NCBI RefSeq assembly: GCF_011694815.1
Contig: NZ_CP050177.1
Location: 1,860,001-1,924,000, forward strand
Direction of reading: 5' to 3'
Length of the DNA stretch: 64,000 nucleotides
Source: Streptomyces liangshanensis
GTDB lineage: Bacteria; Actinomycetota; Actinomycetes; Streptomycetales; Streptomycetaceae
Shown here: one piece after another, positions 8,383 to 17,707 of the stretch
Numbering within the stretch: the stretch's first letter is position 1
Layout: each line of letters begins with the position of its first letter
Translations under genes and position numbers: made by a program
Notes under the pieces: model-generated
Told to the model about the DNA's origin: nothing
What the model saw: only the letters and a program-made list of their open reading frames with translations
The model's database searches: none

Positions 8383-9213
8383 CTAGCGCGGATCCGGGCC
8401 GGTGGCGACCGGGCGGGACTCGTCCGAGGACCACTCGGACCAGGAGCCCGCGTACAGCGCCGCCCGGTGTCCGGCGATCTCCAGGGCGAGCACCTCGTGG
8501 GCTCCGGAGACGCCCGAGCCGCAGTAGACCCCCACGTTCTTGGTCTCCTCCGTGGCCCCCAGCGCGCCGAAGCGGGCGGTGAGGTGCTCGGCGGGCAGGA
8601 AGCGGCCGTCCTCGGCGACGTTCTCCGTCGTCGGGGCGGACACCGCGCCCGGGATGTGGCCGCCGATCCGGTCGATCGGCTCGACGTCCCCGCGGTAGCG
8701 CTCCGCCGCGCGCGCGTCCAGCAGCAGCCCCTCGTCCGCCAGCGCCGCCGCGCCGTCCGCGTCCAGCAACGGCATGCCGCCCGGGACCGGGGCGAAGTCG
8801 CCCTCGGCCGGGGACGGGGTGTCGGTGGAGAGCGGGCCGGTCCAGGCCGTGAGGCCGCCGTCGAGGACCCGTACGTCCGGGTGCCCGGCCCAGCGCAGCA
8901 GCCACCACGCGCGGGCCGCCGCCCAGCCCTGCCCGCCGTCGTACACCACGACGGGGGTGCCGGCCGAGACACCGGCCCGGCGCATCGCCGCGCCGAAGGC
9001 CGCCACGCCGGGCAGCGGGTGCCGGCCGCCGGCGCCCGCGGGGCCCGCCAGCTCGGTGTCCAGGTCGACGTAGACGGCGCCGGGCAGGTGACCGGCGTCG
9101 TACGCGGGACGTCCGGGGGGCCCGCCCAGGCTCCAGCGCACGTCGAGGAGTACGGGGGGACGCGGCCCGGCTGACTCGCTCGCGAGTTGGGCGGCGGAGA
9201 TGATGGCAGTCAT
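8383..9213 (-). CDS. Thiosulfate/3-mercaptopyruvate sulfurtransferase (two rhodanese domains)
   Basis: 276 aa with tandem rhodanese folds: an inactive N-terminal domain (LLDVRW, about 20-125) and a catalytic C-terminal domain (LLLDARAAERYRGDVEPIDR, about 160-270). The active-site loop is CGSGVSG with Cys231, the SseA/MST type. It transfers sulfane sulfur to cyanide or thiols in the cytoplasm. ATG at 9213; an ATG three codons upstream (9222) is equally plausible by RBS spacing (GAAGGA). It is divergent from the VOC gene. Confidence 0.88.
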   Translation of the reverse strand: MTAIISAAQLASESAGPRPPVLLDVRWSLGGPPGRPAYDAGHLPGAVYVDLDTELAGPAGAGGRHPLPGVAAFGAAMRRAGVSAGTPVVVYDGGQGWAAARAWWLLRWAGHPDVRVLDGGLTAWTGPLSTDTPSPAEGDFAPVPGGMPLLDADGAAALADEGLLLDARAAERYRGDVEPIDRIGGHIPGAVSAPTTENVAEDGRFLPAEHLTARFGALGATEETKNVGVYCGSGVSGAHEVLALEIAGHRAALYAGSWSEWSSDESRPVATGPDPR

Positions 9214-9273
9214 GGATGCCATCCTCGCGCATCCTTCGCCACGGCCACCACAACGGTCCGAGGAGCGGTGACG

Positions 9274-10089
9274 ATGTCCAACGCACCGGTACGGCGCACG
9301 CCCGGTACGCCCTGCTGGGTCAACCTGATGCTGCACGACGTGCCCGCGGCGGAGGCGTTCTACGGCGTTCTGTTCGGCTGGGAGTTCGCTCAGGGGCCGC
9401 CCGAGCTGGGGCTGTACATGCGGGCCCGGATCGGTGACGACGAGATCGCGGGCATCGGCCAGATCCAGCCGAACCGGCTGCTCCACGTCTGCTGGACGAC
9501 GTACCTGGCGACGGACGACGCCGACGCGTCGGCGAACGCGATCAGGACCAACGGCGGGACGGTCGCGGTCCCGCCCCTGGCCGCGGGGCAGGCCGGGCGG
9601 CTGATCATCGCGCTGGATCCGGCGGGGGCGCTGTTCGGGATCTGGGAGGCGGCGACCTATGTGGGCACCACGCTGTCCGGGCCGCACGGCACCCCCGTCT
9701 GGTCCGAGCTGATCACGCCGGAGACGGCGTCGATCGGCGCGTTCTACCGGGGACTGTTCACGTACGACGAGCAGGGCGAGCATGGCGCGGGCGGCGCGGG
9801 CGCGCGGGGTGAGGCCGCCGCCGGCCCGGACCTCCAGACCCTGGACCTGGGGGGTACGCCGCTGGCGTCGCTGCACGGCATCGGCAGCGGCCGCTTCCGG
9901 AAGCGGCACCCGTACTGGGTCGTCTACTTCGCGGTCGACGACACGGACGCGTCGGCCCGGCTGGCGACCGAGCGAGGCGGCCAGGTGCTCAGGGCACCAC
10001 AGGACGGCCCGTACGGACGAACGGCAATCGTCGCGGACCCCCAGGGCGCGCTGTTCGGGATCGTAGCGGCGGCCGGTCATCGAGGGTGA
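9274..10089 (+). CDS. VOC-family protein, two glyoxalase-like domains
   Basis: 271 aa made of two similar VOC modules. The first (about 10-125) reads WVNLMLHDVPAAEAFYGVLFGWEF and ends DPAGALFGIWE; the second (about 140-265) reads WSELITPETASIGAFYRGLF and ends DPQGALFGIV. This is the layout of small metal-dependent or metal-free VOC proteins often annotated as 27-kDa antigen Cfp30B-like. The start has GAGGAG upstream. The substrate is unknown; there is no toxin-resistance context. Confidence 0.85.
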   Translation: MSNAPVRRTPGTPCWVNLMLHDVPAAEAFYGVLFGWEFAQGPPELGLYMRARIGDDEIAGIGQIQPNRLLHVCWTTYLATDDADASANAIRTNGGTVAVPPLAAGQAGRLIIALDPAGALFGIWEAATYVGTTLSGPHGTPVWSELITPETASIGAFYRGLFTYDEQGEHGAGGAGARGEAAAGPDLQTLDLGGTPLASLHGIGSGRFRKRHPYWVVYFAVDDTDASARLATERGGQVLRAPQDGPYGRTAIVADPQGALFGIVAAAGHRG

Positions 10090-10131
10090 CGGGCGGGGGG
10101 CCGGGGGTAGCGGGGCCCTGGGGGGCGGGCG

Positions 10132-10782
10132 TCAGCCTGGGGTTACTGGGAGGACGTCCGGGGACAGGGCGCCCGCGTGGGACGTTGCGCTGGTCATTCT
10201 GCGGCGGTGGTGGCGTCGGCAGAGCACCTCGTACCCGACGTCGCCGGTCGAGTGGTGCACGTCGCCCACCACCACCTGCGCGCCCTCGACCACCATCCGG
10301 CCGCCGACGGTCCGCGCGTTGTGCGTCGCCCGCGCGCCGCACCAGCACATCGCCTCGACCTGGAGCGCCTCGATGCGGTCGGCCAGCTCGATGAGGCGCT
10401 GGGACCCGGGGAACAGCTTCGTACGGAAGTCCGTGGTGATGCCGAAGGCGAAGACGTCCAGGTTGAGGTCGTCGACGATGCGGGCGAGCTGGTCGATCTG
10501 GCGGGGGGCGAGGAACTGCGCCTCGTCCACGATGACGTGGTCGGCGCGGCCGCCGCGGGTGATGTGGTCGACGAGGTACGCGTACAGGTCCATGTCCTCG
10601 TCGGCCTCGACGGCGTCGGTGACCAGGCCGAGACGCGACGACAGCTTGCCCTCGCCCGCCCGGTCGTCGCGCGTGAAGATCACGCCCTGGAGGCCGCGTG
10701 CCGAACGGTTGTGGCCGATCTGGAGGGCCAGGGTGCTCTTCCCGCAGTCCATCGTTCCGGAGAAGAAGACGAGCTCTGGCAT
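10132..10782 (-). CDS. tdk: Thymidine kinase (type II)
   Basis: Salvage kinase converting thymidine to dTMP. 216 aa: P-loop FFSGTMDCGKSTLALQIGHN, Walker-B-like VIVDEAQFL with the catalytic Glu, and zinc-binding cysteine pairs CWCGARA and LCRRHH that hold the lasso domain. The C-terminus is extended by about 20 residues relative to the E. coli type. It lies 67 nt downstream of the phosphodiesterase stop and may belong to the same leftward transcript. Confidence 0.93.
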   Translation of the reverse strand: MPELVFFSGTMDCGKSTLALQIGHNRSARGLQGVIFTRDDRAGEGKLSSRLGLVTDAVEADEDMDLYAYLVDHITRGGRADHVIVDEAQFLAPRQIDQLARIVDDLNLDVFAFGITTDFRTKLFPGSQRLIELADRIEALQVEAMCWCGARATHNARTVGGRMVVEGAQVVVGDVHHSTGDVGYEVLCRRHHRRRMTSATSHAGALSPDVLPVTPG

Positions 10783-10849
10783 GCGGGGTGACGGCCTTTC
10801 GGATGTACGGGCAACTCCGCGCCGGACGCGCTGCGTGCGAACCGGGCGA

Positions 10850-12280
10850 CTAGGAGCGTACTTCGAGGAGGGGTACGAGCTGTTCGACGGGGGTCATCGA
10901 GCCGTGCATCCCCACCATCGCGGACTCGTGCGGCTCCTGGACCGAGGCGGTGATCACGACGTCCGCGTGGGCCGCCGCGACGACGTCGCCGATCCTGCCG
11001 TACACCCGCTCCTCCACCGAGCCCGGCGGACCGAACCAGCCCGCCTCGACGGCCTCGTCCCGGCTCGCCACCCAGAAGCGGTCGCCGAGCACCTCGCGCC
11101 ACACGGTGAGGACGTCGTCCTGGGCGCCGTCCACCGCGTACACGTGGCGGGCACGGCCCTCTCCGCCCAACAGGGCGACCCCGGCCCGCAGTTCCCAGTC
11201 CTCGTCGAAGTCGATGCGCGACTCGTCGTCGAAGGGGATGTCGATCATGCCGTGGTCGGCGGTGACGTAGAGCGCGGCGCGGGGCGGCAGTTGTTCGGCG
11301 AGGCGCTGGACGAGCCGGTCGACGTACATCAACTGGCCGCGCCAGGCGTCGGAGTCGACGCCGAAGCGGTGGCCCTTGCCGTCGACCTCGCTGTAGTACG
11401 TGTAGACCAGCGACCGGTCGGCGGCGGCGAGTTGGGCCGCGGCGAGGTCCATCCGGTCCTCGCCGGTGAGCCGGCCGTGGAACGTGCCGCCGCTCAGCGC
11501 GACCTGGGTGAGCGGGGTGTTGCGGAAGGTCGGGGACGACACCTGGGCGGTGTGGACGCCTGCCGCGTCGGCGAGTTGGAAGACCGTCGGGTACGGCTGC
11601 CAGACGTGCGGCGCGGTCCAGGGGAGCCAGCGGAGCTGGTTCATCAGCGCGCCGGTCGCGGGGTCGCGGACGGTGTAGCCGGGCAGGCCGTGGGCGCCGG
11701 GGGGCAGGCCGGTGCCGACGGAGGCGAGGGAGGTCGCGGTGGTGGAGGGGAACCCGGCGGTGATCGGGCGTCCCGTGGAGCCGCGGGAGGTGCCGAGCAG
11801 CGAGGTCAGGTAGGGCGCCTCGTCGGGGTGGGCCTTGATCTGCTCCCAGCCGAGGCCGTCGATCAGGAAGACGCAGTTGCGGTCGGCGGGGGTGAGTTCG
11901 GGGATGGCCGCGGTCAGGTTCGGTACGCCCTGTCCGGCGGCGAGGGTGGGGAGCAGGTCGGCGAGGGAGCCGCTGCCGTACTCGGGCACGGGGGCGGTGC
12001 CGAGGGCGAGCGGGAGGGGGTCGTCCGGCCAGGGGGGTGGGGTGGGGCCCTGCGCGGGCGCGGGGTGGCGGGGGGCGGACGCGGGGTCGCGGGGCGCGGG
12101 GCCCTGCGAGGGGGCGGGGGCGCCGGGGGTTGCCGGGGCTTCGCCGGCCGCGGGGCCGCCGGCCGTGGGGCCTGGGGCGGGCGGCGCCGGGCGGGGGGCG
12201 GTCCGCGCGGGGGGTGTCGGGGGCTGCCGGGGCTTCGCCGGCTGCGGGCGGGGGTGGGGCCGGGGTGCCTGCGCGGACAT
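10850..12280 (-). CDS. Alkaline-phosphatase-superfamily phosphodiesterase (NPP-like)
   Basis: 476 aa. The first about 85 residues are Pro/Ala-rich low complexity. The catalytic domain begins with CVFLIDGLGWEQ (metal Asp), has the Thr nucleophile in FPSTTATSLASVGTG, metal ligands in SEVDGKGHRFG and TADHGMIDI, and a late His in GMHGSMTP. It belongs to the nucleotide pyrophosphatase/phosphodiesterase group. No signal peptide or TM is visible, so probably cytoplasmic. Its ATG overlaps the stop of the DUF5998 gene by one base (TGATG), which implies translational coupling. The Pro-rich head may be a spacer, and a later start cannot be excluded. Confidence 0.82.
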   Translation of the reverse strand: MSAQAPRPHPRPQPAKPRQPPTPPARTAPRPAPPAPGPTAGGPAAGEAPATPGAPAPSQGPAPRDPASAPRHPAPAQGPTPPPWPDDPLPLALGTAPVPEYGSGSLADLLPTLAAGQGVPNLTAAIPELTPADRNCVFLIDGLGWEQIKAHPDEAPYLTSLLGTSRGSTGRPITAGFPSTTATSLASVGTGLPPGAHGLPGYTVRDPATGALMNQLRWLPWTAPHVWQPYPTVFQLADAAGVHTAQVSSPTFRNTPLTQVALSGGTFHGRLTGEDRMDLAAAQLAAADRSLVYTYYSEVDGKGHRFGVDSDAWRGQLMYVDRLVQRLAEQLPPRAALYVTADHGMIDIPFDDESRIDFDEDWELRAGVALLGGEGRARHVYAVDGAQDDVLTVWREVLGDRFWVASRDEAVEAGWFGPPGSVEERVYGRIGDVVAAAHADVVITASVQEPHESAMVGMHGSMTPVEQLVPLLEVRS

Positions 12281-12876
12281 CAGCGCGTGGTCGCCGCGGT
12301 GGCGGCGGTGGCTTCCGAGAGGGCCTGGGCGAAGGCGAGGGTCTGGCGGACGGTGTCGGGGCCGTCGCCGGCCTCGCTGACCCGCAGGCTCAGGTCGTCG
12401 GCGGTGGAGCTGCCCGTGTAGCCGTGGTCCGCCTCGCAGTTGGGGTCGCCGCAGGCGGCGGGCTCCAGGTCGATACGGGAGACGGCGCCCCAGCCGATGG
12501 TGAGGACGACCTCGCGGGGGAGGGTGCCGGGAGTGTACGACTCCGGGTTGCCGACGACCCTGCTGACCACGACCGACGAGATGCGGTCGATCTTGACGGA
12601 CTCGGTGGAGGTGGTGGCGTAGGGCGTCGGGGAGCTGGTGTCGGAGGCCTGCTCGTCGGTGTGGCTGACGATGAAGCGGTGGGCCGTCAGGACGAGGACG
12701 GTGACATGGCGGCGCACCTCGTTCGCGTCGAAGGTGGTCTCCTGGTGGACCACGTACGACGCGATCGGCTCGCCGCCGACAGCGGCCTCCACCGCCTCGG
12801 CCACGAGAGCCGGGTAGTAGCCGCTGCGCTCGATCGCCGTGCGCAGCCCCTGGGTCGTCGTACCGGTCTTCGCCAT
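12280..12876 (-). CDS. DUF5998 family protein
   Basis: 198 aa, cytoplasmic, function unknown. It starts MAKTGTTTQGLRTAIERSGY, with the conserved-looking YVVHQETTFDANEVRRHVTVLVLT, a DLEPAACGDPNCEADHGYTG segment with two cysteines, and the C-terminal RVSEAGDGPDTVRQTLAFAQ. The ATG at 12876 has GGAG 5 nt upstream. It is coupled to the following phosphodiesterase by a one-base overlap, which suggests a shared role. I assign the DUF from memory of this sequence pattern. Confidence 0.75.
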   Translation of the reverse strand: MAKTGTTTQGLRTAIERSGYYPALVAEAVEAAVGGEPIASYVVHQETTFDANEVRRHVTVLVLTAHRFIVSHTDEQASDTSSPTPYATTSTESVKIDRISSVVVSRVVGNPESYTPGTLPREVVLTIGWGAVSRIDLEPAACGDPNCEADHGYTGSSTADDLSLRVSEAGDGPDTVRQTLAFAQALSEATAATAATTR

Positions 12877-13255
12877 GGGCTCCATCCTACGGTGGCCGGA
12901 TGGCTGCGGAGGACGACGTGCGGGGTGGGGCCGCGGGCGGCCCGGTGGGGTGCGGGGGGCTTCGGGGGGCTCGGGGTTGCTTCGGACGAGCCCCAGGGGG
13001 TTGCCGCCTGGGGCGCGCCGGTTCACGCGGGTCGGCGCGGCCCCGCCGGGTCTCTCGCGCCGGACTCCGAGGGGCCTGCGGCCGGGGGCGCATCCGCGCG
13101 ACGGGCCTGCGTGCGCCGGCCGGGGCGCCGCGGCCCACCCCGCGCGGGCTCGCATGGCCCCGCCGGGAACCCGCGCCCGGCCCCGGGGGCCGCGGCCCGC
13201 TCCGACGCGGCTTCGCACGACCGGGACCGCGTACAGCACCCGGGGCGTTGGGGTG
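12877..13255. other. GC-rich spacer without a gene
   Basis: About 380 bp of extreme GC content. Open frames here are artefacts of composition. Small hairpins such as CCCCAGG-(9 nt)-CCTGGGG (about 12993-13015) may act as the terminator of the acetyltransferase gene. Nothing else is seen. Confidence 0.6.
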
Positions 13256-16171
13256 TCAGTACGTCGGGAGGTGGCGGGGGCCGAAGTCGTTGCGGGGTGG
13301 GGGTGGGGCCAGGCGGATGGTTGCGCCCAGGACGGTGAGGCCGTGGGTGGCGACGACTACGGGTTCGAGGTCGACGGAGACGATCTCGGGGTGGTCGTCG
13401 ACCAGGCGGGAGACGCGGAGCAGCAGTTCTTCGAGGGCGGGGATGTCGACGGGCGTGGAGCCGCGCCAGCCGAACAGCAGCGGGGCGGCCCTGATGGACC
13501 TGATCTGTTCGGCCGCGTCGCGGTCGGTGACGGGGACGAGGCGGTGGGCGAGGTCGCCGAGGAGTTCGGAGGCGGCGCCCGCGAGGCCGAAGGAGAGAAC
13601 GGCGCCGGCGGCCGGGTCGATGGCGGCGCGCACGACGGTGTCCACGCCGCGCGGGGCCATCGACTGGACGACGGGGAGCAGTTCGGCGGGGGTGCCGAGG
13701 GCGTCGGTCAGCTCGCCGTACGCGAGGCGGAGTTGGGCCTCGTCGCCGAGGTCGAGCCGTACGCCGCCGAGGTCGGCGCGGTGGCGCAGGTGGGGCGCGG
13801 TCGTCTTGAGCGCGACGGGGTAGCCGAGCCGCGCGGCGGCGGTGGCGGCGGCGTCGGGTCCCGGTGCGGGGAGGGTGGGCCGTACGGAGATCCCGTACCG
13901 CCCGAGCAGCGCCCCCGCCTCGTCGTCGCCGAGGCTCACGCCCCGCGGATCGGCCGACGCGCCCGCGAGCGCCCGCCCGATGAGCGCCCCGGCCCCGGCC
14001 TCGTCGATGTTCTCGTACTCGGGCACCTTCCCGGGCTCCGCGATCCCCCGCCGCCAGGCGGCGTACCGCACCCCCTCGGCGAGGGCGCGCACGGCGCGCT
14101 CGGCGGCCGGGTAGGCGGGGATGGCCCTGGGGCCGGCCGCCCCCGGGCCGGGTGCGCTTCCCGCCTGGTCCGGCGCGGGGGCGTTCCCTGCGGGGGCGGC
14201 GTCGCGTCGGGTGGGTCCGGCGGGGGCGTCGGGTGACCTGTCCGCGGCGGTCGGTCGGGTCGTGGCCGCGGGCTCGGCGGCGGGCGGGTGTGGGGGGTCG
14301 TCGGGGGCCGGGGGTGGTTCCGTGGTGGACAGGGACTCCGGTAGGCCTGGGAGTTCTACGTGGACCACCGCTACCGGCTTGGGTGGGGCGGTGGTTGTCG
14401 CTTCTCTCAGGGCGTGGGCCAGGGTGCTCGCCTCCGTGAGCAGCGGGGTGGCGGATTCGCCCACGTGCGGGATCACCGTGACCACCACCGCGTCGCACGA
14501 CGGGTCGGAGAGGGCCGCCGCCAGGGCCGTACGGAAGTCCTGCGGGGTCGCGGACGTCGTCAGGTCGCGGGGCGGGAGCGGGCGCAGGCCCTCCGCGAGG
14601 CAGGCGTCGTACGTGAGGAGCCCGAGGGACTCGGAGTTGCCGAGGATCGCGACGCGGGGGCCGGCGGGGAGGGGCTGGGTCGCCAGGAGGAGGCCCGCGT
14701 CGACCAGTTCCGTCACCGTGTCCACGCGGATCACGCCCGCCTGGCGCAGGAGCGCCGAGACCGTCGCGTCCGGGATGCGGGTCACCGGTACGGCGTGGCC
14801 GGGCGGCGCGCTGCCGTTGTGGCGGGCGCCCTTGACCGCGACGACCGGCTTCACGGCGGCGGTGCGGCGGGCGAGGCGGGTGAACTTCCTCGGGTTGCCG
14901 AGGGATTCGAGGTACATCAGGACGACGTCGGTGTCGGGGTCCTCGTACCAGTACTGGAGGAAGTCGTTGCCGGACACGTCCGCCCGGTTGCCCGCCGAGA
15001 TGAAGGTGGACAGGCGCGCGCCGCGCCGGTGCAGTCCGGCCAGCAGGGCGATGCCGATGGAGCCCGACTGCGTGAACAGCCCGATCCGGCCGCGTGCCGG
15101 CGGCTCCGGCGCGAGGGACGCGTTGAGCCGCACGGCCGGGGAGGTGTTGATGATCCCGAACGCGTTGGGGCCGATGAGGCGCATCCCGTACGAGCGGACC
15201 TGCCGGACGAGTTCGCGCTGCCGCGCCCGCCCCTCGTCGCCGCTCTCCGCGTACCCGGCGGAGAGGACCACGAGCCCCTGGACGCCGTGCTCGCCGCAGC
15301 GGGCGACCGCTTCGGGGACGCGGCGCGCGGGCACCGCGAGGATCGCGAGGTCGACGGGGCCGCCGATCTCGGCGAGGGAGCGGACCGCGGGGACGCCGTC
15401 GAGTTCCCGGGTGTCCGGCGCGAAGGCGTCGTTCACGGCGTACGTACGGCCGGTGAAGCCCCCGGCCGTGAGGTTGCGCAGCACCGTGCGGCCGACCCCG
15501 CCCGGGGTGCGGCCGGTGCCGATGACCGCGACCGAGCCGGGCGCGAGGAGGCGTTGCACGGAGCGCGCCTCCGCGCGCTGTTCGCGCCCCCGCTGGACGG
15601 CGAGCGACGCGTCGGTCGGCTCCAGGTCGAGGGTCAGGTGCACGGCCCCGTCCTCGAAGCTGCGCCGCTGGGTGAAGCCGGCGTCCCGGAACACCTTGAT
15701 CATCTTGTTGTTCGCGGGCAGGACCTCGGCCGCGAAGCGCCGGATCCCCCGCTCCCTGGCGACGGCCGCGATGTGTTCGAGGAGCACCGAGGCGATGCCC
15801 CGCCCCTGGTGCGCGTCCTGGACGAGGAACGCGACCTCCGCCTCGTCGGCCGGCGCGGACGCGGAGCGCCCCCGCGCGTCGATGCGGTCGTAGCGCACGG
15901 TCGCGACGAACTCGCCGCCCACGGTCAGGGCGAGACCGACCCGGTCCACGTAGTCGTGGTGGGTGAACCGGTGCACGTCCTTGTCGGACAGACGGGGGTA
16001 GGGGGCGAAGAAACGGTAGTACTTCGATTCGTCCGAGACCTGTTCGAAGAAACTGACGAGGCGCGCCGCGTCGGCGGCCGTGATGGGCCTGATGCGGGCG
16101 GTGCCTCCGTCCCGCAGCACCACATCCGCTTCCCAGTGGCCGGGGTACGCGTGCTCCGACGGCGTCTCCAT
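13256..16171 (-). CDS. GNAT domain fused to ADP-forming acyl-CoA synthetase-like protein (Pat-type lysine acetyltransferase)
   Basis: 971 aa. An N-terminal GNAT domain (about 20-185; AcCoA loop VQDAHQGRGIASVLLEHI) is followed by a CoA-binding succinyl-CoA-synthetase-like region (APGSVAVIGTGRTPGGVGR, FTQSGSIGIALL, about 205-620), a Pro/Ala-rich linker (about 625-715) and an ATP-grasp-like domain (about 745-960, ALKTTAPHLRHRADLGGVRL). From memory, S. lividans PatA has this GNAT-first order, the reverse of Salmonella Pat, and acetylates acyl-CoA synthetases to switch them off. The expected role is therefore post-translational control of acetate/acyl activation. ATG at 16171 has only a weak RBS. 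Confidence 0.82.
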   Translation of the reverse strand: METPSEHAYPGHWEADVVLRDGGTARIRPITAADAARLVSFFEQVSDESKYYRFFAPYPRLSDKDVHRFTHHDYVDRVGLALTVGGEFVATVRYDRIDARGRSASAPADEAEVAFLVQDAHQGRGIASVLLEHIAAVARERGIRRFAAEVLPANNKMIKVFRDAGFTQRRSFEDGAVHLTLDLEPTDASLAVQRGREQRAEARSVQRLLAPGSVAVIGTGRTPGGVGRTVLRNLTAGGFTGRTYAVNDAFAPDTRELDGVPAVRSLAEIGGPVDLAILAVPARRVPEAVARCGEHGVQGLVVLSAGYAESGDEGRARQRELVRQVRSYGMRLIGPNAFGIINTSPAVRLNASLAPEPPARGRIGLFTQSGSIGIALLAGLHRRGARLSTFISAGNRADVSGNDFLQYWYEDPDTDVVLMYLESLGNPRKFTRLARRTAAVKPVVAVKGARHNGSAPPGHAVPVTRIPDATVSALLRQAGVIRVDTVTELVDAGLLLATQPLPAGPRVAILGNSESLGLLTYDACLAEGLRPLPPRDLTTSATPQDFRTALAAALSDPSCDAVVVTVIPHVGESATPLLTEASTLAHALREATTTAPPKPVAVVHVELPGLPESLSTTEPPPAPDDPPHPPAAEPAATTRPTAADRSPDAPAGPTRRDAAPAGNAPAPDQAGSAPGPGAAGPRAIPAYPAAERAVRALAEGVRYAAWRRGIAEPGKVPEYENIDEAGAGALIGRALAGASADPRGVSLGDDEAGALLGRYGISVRPTLPAPGPDAAATAAARLGYPVALKTTAPHLRHRADLGGVRLDLGDEAQLRLAYGELTDALGTPAELLPVVQSMAPRGVDTVVRAAIDPAAGAVLSFGLAGAASELLGDLAHRLVPVTDRDAAEQIRSIRAAPLLFGWRGSTPVDIPALEELLLRVSRLVDDHPEIVSVDLEPVVVATHGLTVLGATIRLAPPPPRNDFGPRHLPTY

Positions 16172-16235
16172 GCTCGAAGCCTACGGTGGAGGGGCACCGC
16201 GGGTCGGCAGGAGTGGAGCGCGGGGCACGTGAGAG

Positions 16236-16251
16236 ACTGGTCTAGACAACT
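16236..16251. promoter_or_regulatory. DasR-type operator (dre) upstream of ptsH
   Basis: ACTGGTCTAGACAACT matches the dre consensus ACTGGTCTAGACCACT at 14 of 16 positions, and lies 72 nt before the HPr start. DasR (GntR family, GlcNAc-6-P responsive) is known to control PTS genes in Streptomyces, so HPr is expected to respond to aminosugars. Confidence 0.8.
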
Positions 16252-16322
16252 TCATCATTACTGGCCCCGCGGCCGCTTCCGGCCCCGCGACCTCGAACCT
16301 CGTGACACCGAAGGGCACCACC

Positions 16323-16604
16323 ATGGCTGAGCGACACGTCAACGTCGGCTGGACCGAGGGCCTGCACGCCCGCCCCGCCTCCATCTTCGTCCGTGCCGTC
16401 ACGGCCACCGGTGTCCCGGTCACGGTCGCGAAGGCGGAGAGCACCCCCGTGAACGCGGCCTCGATGCTCGCGGTCCTGGGCCTGGGCGCGCGCGGCGGCG
16501 AGGAGATCGTGCTCGCCTCGGACGCGGAGGGCGCCGACGCGGCGCTGGACCGGCTGGCGAAGCTGGTCACCGAGGGGCTCGACGAACTGCCCGAGACGGT
16601 CTGA
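16323..16604 (+). CDS. ptsH: Phosphocarrier protein HPr
   Basis: 93 aa. Carries phosphate from enzyme I to enzyme IIA in the PTS. The active His15 sits in GLHARPAS; the regulatory-Ser region is NAASMLAVLGLGA (Ser47). ATG at 16323 behind GAAGGGCACCACC. It is a single gene with its own dre-type operator and a strong terminator; enzyme I is not nearby. Mainly used for GlcNAc and fructose in streptomycetes. Confidence 0.95.
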   Translation: MAERHVNVGWTEGLHARPASIFVRAVTATGVPVTVAKAESTPVNAASMLAVLGLGARGGEEIVLASDAEGADAALDRLAKLVTEGLDELPETV

Positions 16605-16626
16605 CCGTCCGGAATTCATTTCACGG

Positions 16627-16667
16627 CCGAGCCGTGGTGCGCGAGAATTCGGCGCACCACGGCTCGG
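16627..16667. terminator. 16-bp hairpin terminator, ptsH / GntR
   Basis: CCGAGCCGTGGTGCGC pairs exactly with GCGCACCACGGCTCGG around a 9-nt AT-containing loop, between two convergent genes. Confidence 0.9.
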
Positions 16668-16733
16668 TCATTTCCGTGCGGGCAGCAGAAAAGAAGTCCC
16701 GCCTATTACTGCCCTTTGTATACGGTGCGGATG

Positions 16734-17423
16734 TTAAGAACGAGCACTCGCGGTGTTTACGGCATGTTGCGAAGGCCTCACCTTTTCCCGGCCGCGCTCC
16801 GGGCGCTTGAGCCGGTGCACGGCCGCCGTGCGCTCGGCGTGCAGCGTCGTGAGGGCCCGCGCGCGCTCCGCGTCGCCGCGCGCCACCGCGTCCACGATCG
16901 CGCCGTGCTCGGCCCACGACTCGACGGGGTGGGCGGGCTGCTCGACCACGTACATCCAGGCGATCTTGTGCCGCAGCTGGGTGAGCAGCGAGGTCAGCGC
17001 GGGGCTCCCGGAGGCCTGCGCGAGGGTCTCGTGGAACCACGCCCCGAGCGCCCGCAGGTCCTCCCCCTGGCCCCGCCTGGCCCGCTCCTGGCCCAGTCTG
17101 ACCAGGCCGCGCAGCACCTTGAGGTGTGCTTCGGTACGTCGCTGGGCGGCGCGGGCCGCGCCGAGCGGCTCCAGCAGCAGCCGTACCTCCAGGAGGTCGG
17201 CCGCCTCCTGGTCGGTGGGCTCGGCCACACACGCGCCGACGTGCCGGCGGGTGGTCACGAAGCCCTCGGACTCCAGCGTGCGCAGCGCCTCGCGCACCGG
17301 GACGCGGGAGACGCCGTACCGCCGGGCGAGGTGTTCCTCGGTGAGCCGGCCGCCCCGCTCGAATACGCCGGAGACGATGTCGTCGCGGATCGCCGTGCAT
17401 ACCGAGTGCGCGGGAATGCGCAT
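16734..17423 (-). CDS. GntR-family transcriptional regulator (FadR/FCD subfamily)
   Basis: 229 aa. The N-terminal winged HTH reads LTEEHLARRYGVSRVPVREALRTLESEGFV (split here: LTEEHLARRYGVSR then VPVREALRTLESEGFV). The C-terminal all-helical FCD domain (about 80-210) has the metal/ligand-site pattern EVRLLLEP, WFHETLAQASG and WAEHGAIVDAVARGD. ATG at 17423 behind GGAGG. Its target is unknown; no metabolic gene is attached to it, so it probably acts elsewhere or on itself. Confidence 0.9.
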   Translation of the reverse strand: MRIPAHSVCTAIRDDIVSGVFERGGRLTEEHLARRYGVSRVPVREALRTLESEGFVTTRRHVGACVAEPTDQEAADLLEVRLLLEPLGAARAAQRRTEAHLKVLRGLVRLGQERARRGQGEDLRALGAWFHETLAQASGSPALTSLLTQLRHKIAWMYVVEQPAHPVESWAEHGAIVDAVARGDAERARALTTLHAERTAAVHRLKRPERGREKVRPSQHAVNTASARS

Positions 17424-17604
17424 GTCCGAACCTCCGACTTAATCCGCGCGAAACACTGCCGATCGACTCCTGTTCCGTGACTCTATTGCAATCTTCGCGG
17501 ATTTCCGATGGGTGCCCGGAATTTGTGCATACCTTTTGGCCAGTCGGCCCGGGCCGGAGGGGCGGGACCGTCGGTGGCGGACACCACAGGACCGATCGGG
17601 CATA

Positions 17605-17640
17605 AGGGAAACCCCGGCCACTGGGGGCCGGGGTTTCCCT
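17605..17640. terminator. 15-bp hairpin terminator of the M16 operon
   Basis: AGGGAAACCCCGGCC pairs with GGCCGGGGTTTCCCT around a 6-nt loop, about 70 nt past the stop of the second peptidase gene. Confidence 0.88.
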
Positions 17641-17707
17641 GTCCTGGAAAGTGTCCGGAAAGGCGTCCGGACGGAGATCGGCCGCAATCGGCCGAGAGAG
17701 ACCGGGT

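Noticed and set aside
12886..13239. N-terminal extension of the DUF5998 protein or a separate gene in the GC-rich spacer
   Set aside because: The extension is composition-driven low complexity (Arg/Pro/Gly), and the ATG at 12876 has a well-placed GGAG.
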